A stretch of 64,000 nucleotides of DNA from Rhodospirillales bacterium (GTDB lineage: Bacteria > Pseudomonadota > Alphaproteobacteria > Acetobacterales > Acetobacteraceae). Shown here piece by piece: positions 54,566 through 63,820 of the stretch. The DNA lies in contig JAFKLG010000063.1 of assembly GCA_017304945.1 (NCBI GenBank), positions 1-64,000 on the forward strand. The letters run 5' to 3'. The position numbers and the translations under genes were made by a program. The notes beneath the pieces were generated by a model. That model searched no databases. It was not told where the DNA came from and saw only the letters and a program-made list of their open reading frames with translations. How positions within the stretch are numbered: position 1 is the stretch's first letter; each line of letters opens with the position of its first letter.

Positions 54566-54808
54566 ATGCCGACCTACGACTATGAATGTGCGACCTGCGG
54601 CCCGTTCACCGAGTCGCGCCCGATGGCCGAGTTCGCGGCCCCGCAGCCCTGCCCGGAGTGCGGCACGTCCTCACCCCGCATGCTGAGCGTCACCGCGATC
54701 GCCGGCGCCGGCCCCGAGGACAGCCCGGTCGCGGCGGCGCCCCGCGCGCATCCGGGCGGCTGCGCTTGCTGCGCCGGCCCCCGACGCTTCGCCGCCGAGG
54801 CCGTCTGA
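54566..54808 (+). CDS. FmdB-type zinc-ribbon protein
   Basis: This 80-residue protein starts MPTYDYECATCGPFTES and has a four-cysteine zinc ribbon, CATC near residue 8 and CPEC near residue 29, as in the FmdB putative regulator family. The second half is Ala/Pro/Gly-rich and ends in CACC near residue 68, an extra CxCC cluster. GAGG stands 8 bases before the ATG. Role unknown; some relatives are linked to amidase operons. Confidence 0.85.
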   Translation: MPTYDYECATCGPFTESRPMAEFAAPQPCPECGTSSPRMLSVTAIAGAGPEDSPVAAAPRAHPGGCACCAGPRRFAAEAV

Positions 54809-54841
54809 CCGGCGGCGCGCCGGCCGGTTACCTGCCGTGAC

Positions 54842-56827
54842 GTGCCGTATGAACGACGTCCGCGATGGCGGTCGCGGATGATGCAGGCCGTGCGCCGCGT
54901 GCAGGCCCTGTTCTTCCCACCCGATCCGGGCGGCCTGCGTCTGCTCGCCGCCTTGCGCGCGACGCTCGCCGGCGTGCTCGCCTTCGCCGTCGTCCTGCTG
55001 CTGGGCCAGGTTCTGCCGCTGCCCATCCCGGACCGGATCCTCGCCTTCGCCATCGCCCTCTTCATCGGCGTGACGGTGCGCGATGCGACACCGCGCGGCC
55101 GGCTCGTCACCTTCCTGCTCGCCCCGCTCGCCGCCTTCGCCAGCACCACGGTCACCACCCTGGCCGCCGTCGTGCCGCTGCTCGACGCGGCGCTGGTGCC
55201 GGCCTTCATGTTCGTCGCCGCCTGGGGCAATGCGCGGGCGCCGCGCTGGGGCGCGCTCGGCATGGTGGGGCTCATCGCCTGCCTGTTCGCGATGGTCGCC
55301 CACCAGCCCGCGGAGACCCTCCCACTCCGCTTCCTGGTGCTCGTGGTCGCCGGCGCTTCGGTCGTGCTGGTCCGCGGCGTGCTGCTGCCGGAGCGGCCGG
55401 CGCAGGAACTCGCGCGGCTGCGGCGCGCGATCGATGCCGAACTCGACCAGGTGCTGGACGCGATCGCCGCCGCGCTGCCGACGGGCTGGACCGAGGCCCG
55501 CAAGCAGGCGCTGGCGAACGCCGTGTATCGCCTCAGCGACACCGTGCTGCTCGCCCAGCTCCGGGTCGCCACGCTGGCGCCGCAGGTGCCCGACCAGGCC
55601 CATCTCTGGATCCACCTGCTCACCATCACCCTCGGCGTGGAGCGGATGGCGCGGTCCGCCGTGCAGGACCCCGGCCGCGCGGAGGAACGTGAGGCGCTGG
55701 CCGGAGCAGTGGCCGCGCTCCGGCGCCGCGCTCCGCTGCCCCCAGTGCCGGAGACGCCGTTCGGCAGCAGCCTCGTGCTGCTCGACCACCTGCTGCGGGA
55801 TCCGCCGCATCCGATCGCCGCGCCGCCCGCGGCGCCGCTGCCACCAGCCCCGGCCAGCCTGCGCGCGGCGATCCAGACCGCGATCGCCGGCGGCCTCGCC
55901 AGCATCGGCGGCGAGCTCGTCTCCCCCAATCGCTGGTACTGGGCCGCCTTCGCCGCCTTCGTGATGTTCCAGGGCACCCGCTCGCGCGCCGAGTCGGTGA
56001 CCAAGGGCGTGCAGTTCATCCTGGGCACCGCCGCCGGCGTGGTGGCCGGCACCCTGCTCGCCGCCCTGGTCAGCGACCATGAGCTGCTCAGCGTGGTGAT
56101 GATCGTCGGGGCCGTGTTCCTCGCCTTCCAGGCGAACGTCGCCTCCTACACGGTGATGGTGTTCTGGATCACCATCATCATCGGCCTGCTGTTCGGCATG
56201 CTGGGCTTCTTCGCCCCGGTGCTGCTGCTCCTGCGGCTCGAGGAGGCGCTGGTGGGCGCCGCCTGCGGCGCGGCGGTCGCCTGCCTCGTGCTCGCGCGGC
56301 CCGAGGCCGCCGTCACGCGGCAGGCTGCCGCCGACGCACTCACCGCGCTCGGCGCCTCGGTCGACGCCGCCGCGGCCGCCCTGCTGGAGGGCAAGCAGGA
56401 TCCGCATCTGTCCGCCCTCGTCCTGACCAGCGAACAACGCGTGCGCGAGCTGCACGCCGTGGCGCAAACCACCTGGTTCGGGCGGGGCGTGCAGCCGGAC
56501 CCGATCCGGCGCATGGCGGTCCTGCTGGAGGCCTGCGAGCAATGGGCCCGCGAACTCGGCCGCCTCGCGCTCGAGCCGCCGCCGCGCGCCGAAGCGGAGT
56601 CCGGCGCGGACGACCCGGCGCGCGCCGCGATCGCGGCCACTCGCGCCCGCATCGCCGTCGCGCTGCCGGAGTCGATCACGCGCATCCGCACCAGCGCCCG
56701 GCTGCTGGACCCCGCAGCCGATCCGGTCATCGCGCTCGGCCCGGTCCGCGAGGACACGCGGCTGCAGCGCGACGGACGGCTTATGCTGCGGATCGAAGCC
56801 GCGCTGCTGCATGTCGCGACCCGCTGA
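54842..56827 (+). CDS. FUSC family membrane protein (aromatic acid exporter-like)
   Basis: A 661-residue inner-membrane protein with two blocks of about six helices each (near residues 35-180 and 355-485), separated and followed by soluble helical parts, the layout of the FUSC/AaeB/YccS family. RDATPRGRLVTFLLAPLA near 80 and SPNRWYWAAFAAFVMFQGTRSR near 360 are family segments. It may export aromatic or other acids. It begins at GTG (54842); an ATG at 54878 (MMQAVRR) is an alternative start. Downstream ACAD genes are on the same strand with an 85-base gap. Confidence 0.88.
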   Translation: MPYERRPRWRSRMMQAVRRVQALFFPPDPGGLRLLAALRATLAGVLAFAVVLLLGQVLPLPIPDRILAFAIALFIGVTVRDATPRGRLVTFLLAPLAAFASTTVTTLAAVVPLLDAALVPAFMFVAAWGNARAPRWGALGMVGLIACLFAMVAHQPAETLPLRFLVLVVAGASVVLVRGVLLPERPAQELARLRRAIDAELDQVLDAIAAALPTGWTEARKQALANAVYRLSDTVLLAQLRVATLAPQVPDQAHLWIHLLTITLGVERMARSAVQDPGRAEEREALAGAVAALRRRAPLPPVPETPFGSSLVLLDHLLRDPPHPIAAPPAAPLPPAPASLRAAIQTAIAGGLASIGGELVSPNRWYWAAFAAFVMFQGTRSRAESVTKGVQFILGTAAGVVAGTLLAALVSDHELLSVVMIVGAVFLAFQANVASYTVMVFWITIIIGLLFGMLGFFAPVLLLLRLEEALVGAACGAAVACLVLARPEAAVTRQAAADALTALGASVDAAAAALLEGKQDPHLSALVLTSEQRVRELHAVAQTTWFGRGVQPDPIRRMAVLLEACEQWARELGRLALEPPPRAEAESGADDPARAAIAATRARIAVALPESITRIRTSARLLDPAADPVIALGPVREDTRLQRDGRLMLRIEAALLHVATR

Positions 56828-56912
56828 CGCGGGGCACCGCGCGCTCCGCCTCGGATTGCGCGCCGCCGCGCGGCATGGCTAAACATACCACCCAGTAGGG
56901 AGGACCCGACCA

Positions 56913-58118
56913 ATGGATCTTCGGCTGACCCCGGAAGAGATCGCCTTCCGCGAGGAGGTGCGCACCTTCATCCGCGAAAACCTGCCCGCGGATATCCGCG
57001 ACCGGATGAAACTCGGGCACCCGCCGCGCAAGGAAGACACGGTGCGCTGGCAACGCATCCTCAACCAGAAGGGCTGGGCGGCGTATTCCTGGCCCAAGGA
57101 ATGGGGCGGCCCGGGCTGGACCGCGATCCAGAAGATGATCTTCCTCGAGGAGAACCTCATGGCGCCCGCGCCGGAGATCCTCTCCTTCAACGTCACCATG
57201 CTGGGGCCGGTGCTGATCCAGTTCGGCACCGAGGCGCAGAAGAAGCGCTTCCTGCCGCGCGCCGCCAACCTGGACGACTGGTGGTGCCAGGGCTTCTCGG
57301 AGCCCGGCGCCGGCTCCGACCTCGCCTCGCTCAAGACCTCCGCGAAGCGCGACGGCGATCATTACGTGATCAATGGCCAGAAGATCTGGACCTCCACCGC
57401 GCAATACGCCGACTGGTGCTTCGTGCTGGTGCGCACCGACCCGAACGCGCGCAAGCGGCAGGAAGGCATCTCCTTCCTCCTGGTCGACTTCAAGACGCCG
57501 GGCATCACCGTGCGCCCGATCATCTCGATCGACGGCTCGCACCATCTGAACGAGGTGTTCTACGACGACGTGCGCGTGCCGGTGGAAAACCTGGTGCATG
57601 TCGAGAACAAGGGCTGGGACGTCGCCAAATACCTCCTCGGCAACGAGCGCACCGGCATCGCGCGGCTCGGCAAGTCGCGGGAGCGCGTGAATGCCGCGGT
57701 CGAGATGGCCCGCAAGGTCAACAGCAACGGCCGTCCGCTGATCGACGACCAGACCTTCCGCCAGCGCGTCGCCCAGCTCCAGGTCGACATCAAGGCGCTG
57801 GAGATGACGCAGTACCGCGTCGTGTCCGCCTACGACAAGGCGAAGGGCGCCGGCCGGCCGGATCCACTCTCCTCCGTGCTGAAGGTGAAGGGCACCGAAC
57901 TGCTGCAGGCGACCACCGAACTCGCGGTGGACGTGGCCGGCCCGATGGCGACGCCGATCTGGGCCGAGGAACTCGCGGCGATGAACGAGCCCGACGACAT
58001 GCTCGAGGCGGGCAGCGCCTCGGCCGCGAGCTACCTGATGCTGCGCGCCGCCTCGATCTACGGCGGCACGAACGAGATCCAGAAGAACATCCTGACGAAA
58101 GCGGTGCTGGGGCTGTAA
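56913..58118 (+). CDS. Acyl-CoA dehydrogenase, large-subunit-like
   Basis: This 401-residue flavoprotein introduces an alpha-beta double bond into an acyl-CoA. It has the N-terminal FREEVRTFIRENLP, the FAD loop WCQGFSEPGAGSDLASLKT near residue 128, VINGQKIWTS, and the C-terminal YGGTNEIQKNILTKAVLGL. The last part resembles PimC-type dehydrogenases that pair with a smaller partner. The next gene begins within its stop (TAATG), so the two ACADs are translationally coupled and probably form a heteromer. Confidence 0.93.
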   Translation: MDLRLTPEEIAFREEVRTFIRENLPADIRDRMKLGHPPRKEDTVRWQRILNQKGWAAYSWPKEWGGPGWTAIQKMIFLEENLMAPAPEILSFNVTMLGPVLIQFGTEAQKKRFLPRAANLDDWWCQGFSEPGAGSDLASLKTSAKRDGDHYVINGQKIWTSTAQYADWCFVLVRTDPNARKRQEGISFLLVDFKTPGITVRPIISIDGSHHLNEVFYDDVRVPVENLVHVENKGWDVAKYLLGNERTGIARLGKSRERVNAAVEMARKVNSNGRPLIDDQTFRQRVAQLQVDIKALEMTQYRVVSAYDKAKGAGRPDPLSSVLKVKGTELLQATTELAVDVAGPMATPIWAEELAAMNEPDDMLEAGSASAASYLMLRAASIYGGTNEIQKNILTKAVLGL

Positions 58119-59254
58119 TGGACTTCGAACCCTCCGACGACCAACGGCTGCTGCTCGAGAGCGTCAGCCGTCTCCTCGCCGACACCTACAGCTTCGCCCA
58201 GCGCAAGGGCTACATGGCGCAGCCGGCCGGCTACTCGCCCGAAATCTGGGGCAAGTTCGCCGAACTCGGGCTGCTGGGGCTGCCATTCCCCGAGGAATAC
58301 GGCGGCTTCGGCGGCGGTCCGCAGGAAGTCATGCTGGTGATGCAGGCGTTCGGCCGCGCGATCGTGGTGGAGCCGTTCCTCTCCACCGTCGTGCTGTGCG
58401 GCACCGCGATCCAAGCAGCGGGCAGCGCCGACCAGAAGAACACGCTGCTGCCCGCGATCGCCGAGGGCAGCCTCAAGATGGCCTTCGCGCATGGCGAGCG
58501 GCAAGCCCGCTACGACCTGAACGACCTGATCACCAGCGCGCGTCGGGACGGGTCGGGATGGGTGCTCGACGGGGCGAAGACGGTCGTCGCACATGGCGAG
58601 GCGGCGGACAAGTTCATCGTCTCGGCGCGCACCGCGGGGGATCGCTACGATCGGGACGGCATGACGCTGTTCGTGGTCGATGCGAACGCCGAGGGCATGG
58701 CGCGCCGCGGCTACGTCTCGCGCGACGACAGCCGCGCGGCCGACCTGTCGCTGTCCAACGTGCGGGTGGACGAGGCCGACGTGCTGGGCCCGATCGGCGG
58801 CGGCTACGCGATCATCGAACGCGTCGTCGAGGCCGGCATCGCCGCCACCGCCGCGGAGGCGGTGGGCGCGATGGAAGCCATGAACGAGATGACGCTGGAA
58901 TACAGCAAGACCCGCGTCCAGTTCGGTCAGCCGATCGGCTCCTACCAGGTCGTGCAGCACCGGCTGGCGGACATGTTCATGACGCAGGAGCAGGGCCGCT
59001 CGATGGCGATGCTGGCGACCATGAGCCTGGAGAACCCGGATGCCGAGGAACGCGCGCGCAACCTGGCGATGGCGAAGGTGGGCGTCGGCCAGTCGGCCCG
59101 TTACGTGTCGCAGAGCGCGGTGCAGATGCATGGCGGCATCGGCATGACCGAGGAATACGCGGTCGGCCACTACTTCCGCCGCTGCATGGTGATCGAGCGC
59201 CTGTGGGGCGATCCGGCCTACTGGCTGCAGAAACTGGCCGACGAGGTGGAGTGA
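58118..59254 (+). CDS. Acyl-CoA dehydrogenase, small-subunit-like
   Basis: A 378-residue acyl-CoA dehydrogenase-family protein. It has a diverged N-terminus (MDFEPSDDQRLLLESVSRLL), LGLPFPEEYGGFGGGPQEVML near residue 54, a weakened flavin loop, and the family tail TRVQFGQPIGSYQVVQHRLADM near 265 and QMHGGIGMTEEYAVGHYFRR near 338. The catalytic glutamate position is not clear in this copy. The size and coupling to the preceding gene match PimC/PimD-like large/small pairs acting on dicarboxyl- or branched acyl-CoAs (family analogy, not proof). Confidence 0.9.
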   Translation: MDFEPSDDQRLLLESVSRLLADTYSFAQRKGYMAQPAGYSPEIWGKFAELGLLGLPFPEEYGGFGGGPQEVMLVMQAFGRAIVVEPFLSTVVLCGTAIQAAGSADQKNTLLPAIAEGSLKMAFAHGERQARYDLNDLITSARRDGSGWVLDGAKTVVAHGEAADKFIVSARTAGDRYDRDGMTLFVVDANAEGMARRGYVSRDDSRAADLSLSNVRVDEADVLGPIGGGYAIIERVVEAGIAATAAEAVGAMEAMNEMTLEYSKTRVQFGQPIGSYQVVQHRLADMFMTQEQGRSMAMLATMSLENPDAEERARNLAMAKVGVGQSARYVSQSAVQMHGGIGMTEEYAVGHYFRRCMVIERLWGDPAYWLQKLADEVE

Positions 59255-59264
59255 TCTCCCCTCC

Positions 59265-59294
59265 GTCGTGGCCGCGCTCGTCGCGGCCATCCAC
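59265..59294. repeat. Diverged REP-like palindrome
   Basis: GTCGTGGCCGCGCTCGTCGC followed by GGCCATCCAC matches the dispersed family with a GGCCGCG/CGCGGCC-type stem. It lies between the convergent ACAD and ccmI genes and may help terminate both. Confidence 0.65.
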
Positions 59295-59326
59295 GGCTTG
59301 GAAGCGTCACGGTCGCCGCGGGCAGG

Positions 59327-60682
59327 CTACTTCACCTGCTCCAGCGCCGCCTTGACGAGGCGGGCGTCCTCGCTGTCGGGTGGCAGCTTCGACAGCAGGC
59401 GCGTCCAGGCGGCACGCGCCTCATCGCGGTGCCCGTCGCGGACCGCCACGACACCCTGGTACCACAGCACGGCCGGCCGGTCCGGCGCGACCTGGGCGAC
59501 GTCGCGCAGCAGGCTCGCCGCGCGGTCGGGGAACGCGTCGCCCGGCTTCAACCCGTCCAGCAGCGCCTGCACCGCCATCAGTTTCAGTTCGGGCTGGGCC
59601 GGCGCGACGTCGGCGGCATGGACGAAGGCGTCGGCCGCCTTGTCACGCTGTTCCAGCACCGCGTAGGCGCGCCCGAGCCGGATCCAGCCGTCGCGGTCGT
59701 TGGGGGAGTCGGCGAGGCGGGTGGCGAGCTTCTGCACCATGCCCTCGATCATCGCCTTGCGGTCGGCCTCGGGCATCTGGGCGGCCTGGGCCATCGCGGC
59801 GGCATCGGGGCCGGCCTGCGGCTTGCCTTCGACGAGCGCGGGGGCCGCGACCCCCGCCTGCCGCGCGAACTCGGCGACCCGCCGCGCGAGCTGGTCGCGC
59901 ATGGGTGAATCGGCGGACAGGTCGGCCGCGAGCGCTTGCAGCCGGTCGATCGCCTGCGCCGGCTGCCCGCCCTGGGCGGTGGCGAGGGCGAGGTAGTAGC
60001 GCGCGACCTCGTTCTGCGGATCGGCCTTCAGCGCGGCGTCGAAGGCGGTTCGGGCATCCGGGGTGACGATGCCGCGGGCTTGCATGACCAGCATCTCGCC
60101 GTACCCCGCCTGCACCTCGGGGCCGGTCTGGCCGAGGGTCATCGCGCGCTTGAAGGCGTCGGCGGCACGGTCCCAGGTGCCGAGGATCGCCTGGGCACGG
60201 CCGAACAGCAGCCAGGACCGCGCATCGTTCGGGTCGGCGGCGAGTTTCTCGGCCAGCCTCGCGGCGATCTGGCGCATGTCCTGTCGGTCGTCGCCGGCGA
60301 GCGCGTCGCCGGGCGGACGGGCGGCATAGGGCAGGTCCGGCACGCCGGGCGCGCCGATCCGCACATAGACCGCGCCTGCGCCGATCACCACGAAGACGCC
60401 GAGGACCAGGGCAAGCCAGGGGCTGCGGCCGGGGCGGGCGGCGGGTGCCGAGTCGGTCGCGGTGGCGAGCAGGCGGCGTTGGATCTCGAGCCGCGCGGAC
60501 TCCGCCTCATCAAGGGCGATCACGCCCCGTGCGACGTCGCGATCCAGCTCCTGGAGCTGGTCGCGATAGACGGCGCGGTCGAAGCTGCCGCGATCGGCGA
60601 CCGCGCGCCCGCCGCGCAGCAGCGGCAGGACGATCGGCACCAGCGCGGCGAGCGCCACCAGGAACAGCAGGATCGGCAGCAT
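59327..60682 (-). CDS. ccmI: Cytochrome c biogenesis protein CcmI
   Basis: CcmI presents apocytochrome c to the heme-ligating CcmF/CcmH complex. The 451-residue protein has an N-terminal membrane helix (MLPILLFLVALAALVPIVLPLL), a short cytoplasmic loop with DQLQELDRDVARGVI and AARLEIQRR-like text, a second helix near residues 88-106, and a periplasmic part with TPR-like helices (LLFGRAQAILGTWDRAADAF near 155 and LGRAYAVLEQRDKAADAF near 355). Its ATG overlaps the ccmH stop. It ends the ccmF-G-H-I operon. Confidence 0.93.
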   Translation of the reverse strand: MLPILLFLVALAALVPIVLPLLRGGRAVADRGSFDRAVYRDQLQELDRDVARGVIALDEAESARLEIQRRLLATATDSAPAARPGRSPWLALVLGVFVVIGAGAVYVRIGAPGVPDLPYAARPPGDALAGDDRQDMRQIAARLAEKLAADPNDARSWLLFGRAQAILGTWDRAADAFKRAMTLGQTGPEVQAGYGEMLVMQARGIVTPDARTAFDAALKADPQNEVARYYLALATAQGGQPAQAIDRLQALAADLSADSPMRDQLARRVAEFARQAGVAAPALVEGKPQAGPDAAAMAQAAQMPEADRKAMIEGMVQKLATRLADSPNDRDGWIRLGRAYAVLEQRDKAADAFVHAADVAPAQPELKLMAVQALLDGLKPGDAFPDRAASLLRDVAQVAPDRPAVLWYQGVVAVRDGHRDEARAAWTRLLSKLPPDSEDARLVKAALEQVK

Positions 60683-61236
60683 CAGGCGTCGCCGTCGCGC
60701 AGCAGCGCGTCGAGCCGCGCCCGTTCGGCGGCATCGAGCGGCGCGGCGGCGGGCACCACGGCCGCTCGGCGGCGCAGATAGAGGGCGCTGCCCGCCCCGC
60801 CCATCAGCAGCAGCGCCACGGGGGCGAACCAGAGCACGTAGGTGGCCGGCTCGACCGGCGGGCGCAGCAGCACGAAGTCGCCGTAGCGGTCGACCACCGC
60901 CTGGCGGGCCTGGGAATCGGTGTCGCCGGCCTTCAGCCGCTCGCGCACCAGCAGGCGGATGTCGTGCGCGAGGTCGGCGTTCGACTCGTCGACCGACTCG
61001 TTCTGGCAGACCACGCAGCGCAGTTCGGCGGTGATCGTGCGGGCGCGCGCCTCGAGCGCGGGGTCGGCCAGCCGCTCCCAGGGCTGCACCGCCCACGCGG
61101 TGTTCGGCAGTGTCGCCCAGGCCAGGGTCACCACGGCCAGCGTGACGGCGGCCAGGGTCACGACGGCCGGGGCGGCGGCCAACCCGACGAGGCGCCGTAC
61201 GCCAACGGCGCGGGTGAGCAGGCGCGGCATCCTCAT
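60682..61236 (-). CDS. ccmH: Cytochrome c-type biogenesis protein CcmH
   Basis: CcmH is a membrane-anchored thiol-oxidoreductase that reduces apocytochrome c. The 184-residue protein has a long, repeat-like leader (AAVTLAVVTLAW near residues 29-40), the active site LRCVVCQNESVDESN near residue 73 and a C-terminal membrane helix YVLWFAPVALLLMGGAGSALYL near 133-155. The duplicated VTLA motif is encoded by a repeated GGTCACCACGGCC-like sequence. The ATG overlaps the ccmG stop by 4 bases; an ATG two codons later is possible. Confidence 0.93.
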   Translation of the reverse strand: MRMPRLLTRAVGVRRLVGLAAAPAVVTLAAVTLAVVTLAWATLPNTAWAVQPWERLADPALEARARTITAELRCVVCQNESVDESNADLAHDIRLLVRERLKAGDTDSQARQAVVDRYGDFVLLRPPVEPATYVLWFAPVALLLMGGAGSALYLRRRAAVVPAAAPLDAAERARLDALLRDGDA

Positions 61237-61769
61237 GACGCGGCCAGTTTCTGCAGCAGCGGCAGCAGCTCGTCGCGCACCTGTTCGGGGGTGAGCGGGC
61301 CGACGAAGCGCTTGCGGATATGGCCGTCGCGGTCGATCACGTAGGTCTCCGGGACGCCGTAGACGCCGAAATCGAGCCCGGTGCGGCCGTTCTGGTCGAG
61401 TCCGATGCGGCGATACGGGTCGCCCATCTGGGCGAGCAGCTTCGCCGCATCCTCGGGCTTGTCCTTGTAGGCGATGCCGTAGATCGGCACGTGGTCCTGC
61501 TGGGAGAGGCGCATCAGCAGCGGGTGCTCGATCCGGCACGGGACGCACCAGGAGGCGAAGAAGTTCACCACCACCGGCTTTCCCTTGAGCCCGTCGCGGG
61601 AGAGCGTGCCGCCGCCCTGCAGCGTGGCGAGGTCGAAGGCGGGCGCCTCCTTGTCGAGCAGCGCGGAGGGGAGCGCTTGCGGGTCGTAGCCGGGCCGCAG
61701 CGCCCAGGCGAAGTAGCCTGCCAGCACCAGGAACAGCAGGGCCGGCAGCAGGTAGATCAGGCGGCGCAT
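61233..61769 (-). CDS. ccmG: Thiol:disulfide interchange protein CcmG/DsbE
   Basis: CcmG is a periplasmic thioredoxin-like reductase in cytochrome c maturation. The 178-residue protein has an N-terminal membrane anchor (LIYLLPALLFLVLAGYFAWAL), the active-site FFASWCVPCRIEHPLL near residue 70-85, and the cis-Pro region GVYGVPETYVIDRDG near 137. Length and order are normal. It starts one base after the ccmF stop, so translation is coupled. Confidence 0.95.
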   Translation of the reverse strand: MRRLIYLLPALLFLVLAGYFAWALRPGYDPQALPSALLDKEAPAFDLATLQGGGTLSRDGLKGKPVVVNFFASWCVPCRIEHPLLMRLSQQDHVPIYGIAYKDKPEDAAKLLAQMGDPYRRIGLDQNGRTGLDFGVYGVPETYVIDRDGHIRKRFVGPLTPEQVRDELLPLLQKLAAS

Positions 61770-61770
61770 G

Positions 61771-63756
61771 TCATTCTCCGGGCGCGGGCACCGCGGCGGG
61801 CATGCGACGCGCGCGGGCGGCGATGCCGACACGCCAGCGCCGGTCGCTCAGGCTGACCAGGCCGCCGAAGGCCATCACCACGGCGCCGATCCAGATCCAC
61901 GGTACCAGCGGCTTCCAATAGGCGCGCAGCGTCCAGTTGCCGGTCGCGTCGCCGTCGCCCAGCGCGACATAGAGGTCGGCGAGCAGGTTGGTGCGGATCG
62001 CCGTCTCGCCGGTGGTCTGCTGCTGCAGCGGGAAGAAGCGGCGCTGCGGGTGGACGATCGCGATCGTCGCGCCGTCGCGGATGATGCGGACGGATGCGTC
62101 GTCCGCCATGTAGTTGGCGCCCGGCAGCTTGCGGACGTCGTCCAGCCGCAGCTCGTAGCCGGCGAGATGCAGGCTGCCGCCCGGGCGCAGCACCTCGATC
62201 GCTTCCTGGTCGAAGGCGGAGCCGGCGAATCCCGCGACCGAGACCGCCAGGCCGAAATGGGCGAAGCTCATGCCCCAGGCGGCGCGCGGCAGATGGATCG
62301 CGCGACGGGCGCTGTCGCCGAACGGTGCGCGGAACAGGCGGATGCGGTCGGCGAGTTCGGTGAGCACGGCGACGGCGAGCCAGGCGGCCAGGCCGAAGCC
62401 GAGGATCGCGAGGATCGGGCCGCCGCTGGTGACGTAGAACGCGACCGCCAGCACCACGGCAGCAGCGGCATAGGCGACCCAGAGCCGTTGCAGCGCGCCC
62501 GGAAGGTCGCCGCGCTTCCAGGCGAGCAGCGGGCCGATGCCGACGCCGATCAGCATCGGCACCATCAGGGGCGCGAAGGTGCGGTTGAAGAAGGGGAACC
62601 CGACCGAGAGCTTGGGGCCGCCGACCGCATCGAGGAACAGCGGGTAGAGCGTCCCGAGGAACACGGTCGCGCAGCCGCAGGAGAGCAGCAGGTTGTTCAG
62701 CACGAGGGCGCCCTCCCGCGAAAGCGGCGCGAACAGCCCGCCGCCCTTCAGCGCCGGCGCGCGCACCGCGTAGAGGGTGAGCGAGCCGCCGATCGCAACC
62801 ACCAGCAGGAGCAGGATGAAGGTGCCGCGCGCCGGGTCGGTGGCGAAGGCATGCACCGAGGTCAGCACGCCGGAACGCACCAGGAAGGTGCCGACCAGGG
62901 AGAGCGAGAAGGTGATGATGGCGAGCAGGATGGTCCAGGATTTCAGCGCGTCCCGCTTCTCCACCACGATCGAGGAGTGGATCAGCGCGGTGCCCACCAG
63001 CCAGGGCATGAACGAGGCGTTCTCGACCGGGTCCCAGAACCACCAGCCGCCCCAGCCCAGCGTGTAGTACGCCCACCAGGAGCCCATGGCGATGCCGATG
63101 GTCAGGGCGCACCAGGACGCCAGCGTCCAGGGCCGCACCCAGCGCGCCCAGGCGGCATCGACGCGGCCCTCGATCAGCGCGGCGACGGCGAAGGCGAAGG
63201 CGACGGAGAAGCCTACATAGCCGAGATAGAGGAAGGGCGGGTGGAAGGCGAGGCCGGGATCCTGCAGCACCGGGTTCAGCCCGCGCCCGTTCAGCGGCGC
63301 CGGCCAGGCGCGCAGGAACGGGTTGGAGGTGAACAGGATGAACAGCAGGAAGCCGACCGCGATCATGCCCTGCACGGCGAGCACGCGGGCGCGCAGCGCC
63401 GGCGGCAGGTTGTTCGAGAACAGCGCGACCGCGGCGGCGCACAGCGCCAGCATGAAGACCCACAGGAGCATGGAGCCCTCGTGGTTCCCCCAGACGCCGG
63501 TGATCTTGTAGAGCAGCGGCTTGTCGGTGTGGCTGTTCTGCACGACGTTCAGGACGGTGAAGTCCGACGTGACATAGGCGTGCATCAGCGCGAGCATCGC
63601 GCCGCCGATCAGCACGAAGGACACCAGCGCCGAGGCGCGGCCGACGGCCATCCAGGCGGCATCCTGCCGCGCCGCGCCGATCAGGGGTACGGTCGCCTGC
63701 ACGCAGGTGACCAGCAGCGCCAGGATCAGGGCGAAGTGTCCGAGTTCAGCGATCAT
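61771..63756 (-). CDS. ccmF: Heme lyase CcmF
   Basis: CcmF is the multi-pass membrane component of the heme-attachment complex for c-type cytochromes. The 661-residue protein has about 14 membrane helices, the tryptophan-rich WGGWWFWDPVENASFMPWL near residue 232 that binds heme, and conserved histidines flanking it (for example in SHTDKPLLYKITGVWGNHEGSML near 75-97). Length is normal for the family. It is the first ccm gene of the operon; a 64-base gap separates it from hemA. Confidence 0.97.
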   Translation of the reverse strand: MIAELGHFALILALLVTCVQATVPLIGAARQDAAWMAVGRASALVSFVLIGGAMLALMHAYVTSDFTVLNVVQNSHTDKPLLYKITGVWGNHEGSMLLWVFMLALCAAAVALFSNNLPPALRARVLAVQGMIAVGFLLFILFTSNPFLRAWPAPLNGRGLNPVLQDPGLAFHPPFLYLGYVGFSVAFAFAVAALIEGRVDAAWARWVRPWTLASWCALTIGIAMGSWWAYYTLGWGGWWFWDPVENASFMPWLVGTALIHSSIVVEKRDALKSWTILLAIITFSLSLVGTFLVRSGVLTSVHAFATDPARGTFILLLLVVAIGGSLTLYAVRAPALKGGGLFAPLSREGALVLNNLLLSCGCATVFLGTLYPLFLDAVGGPKLSVGFPFFNRTFAPLMVPMLIGVGIGPLLAWKRGDLPGALQRLWVAYAAAAVVLAVAFYVTSGGPILAILGFGLAAWLAVAVLTELADRIRLFRAPFGDSARRAIHLPRAAWGMSFAHFGLAVSVAGFAGSAFDQEAIEVLRPGGSLHLAGYELRLDDVRKLPGANYMADDASVRIIRDGATIAIVHPQRRFFPLQQQTTGETAIRTNLLADLYVALGDGDATGNWTLRAYWKPLVPWIWIGAVVMAFGGLVSLSDRRWRVGIAARARRMPAAVPAPGE

Positions 63757-63820
63757 GCATGTCCCTGGGCCGGCGAAGCGGCCATGTGTTCTCCCTCGCC
63801 CGCGAGGGGTCGCGGCGAGG

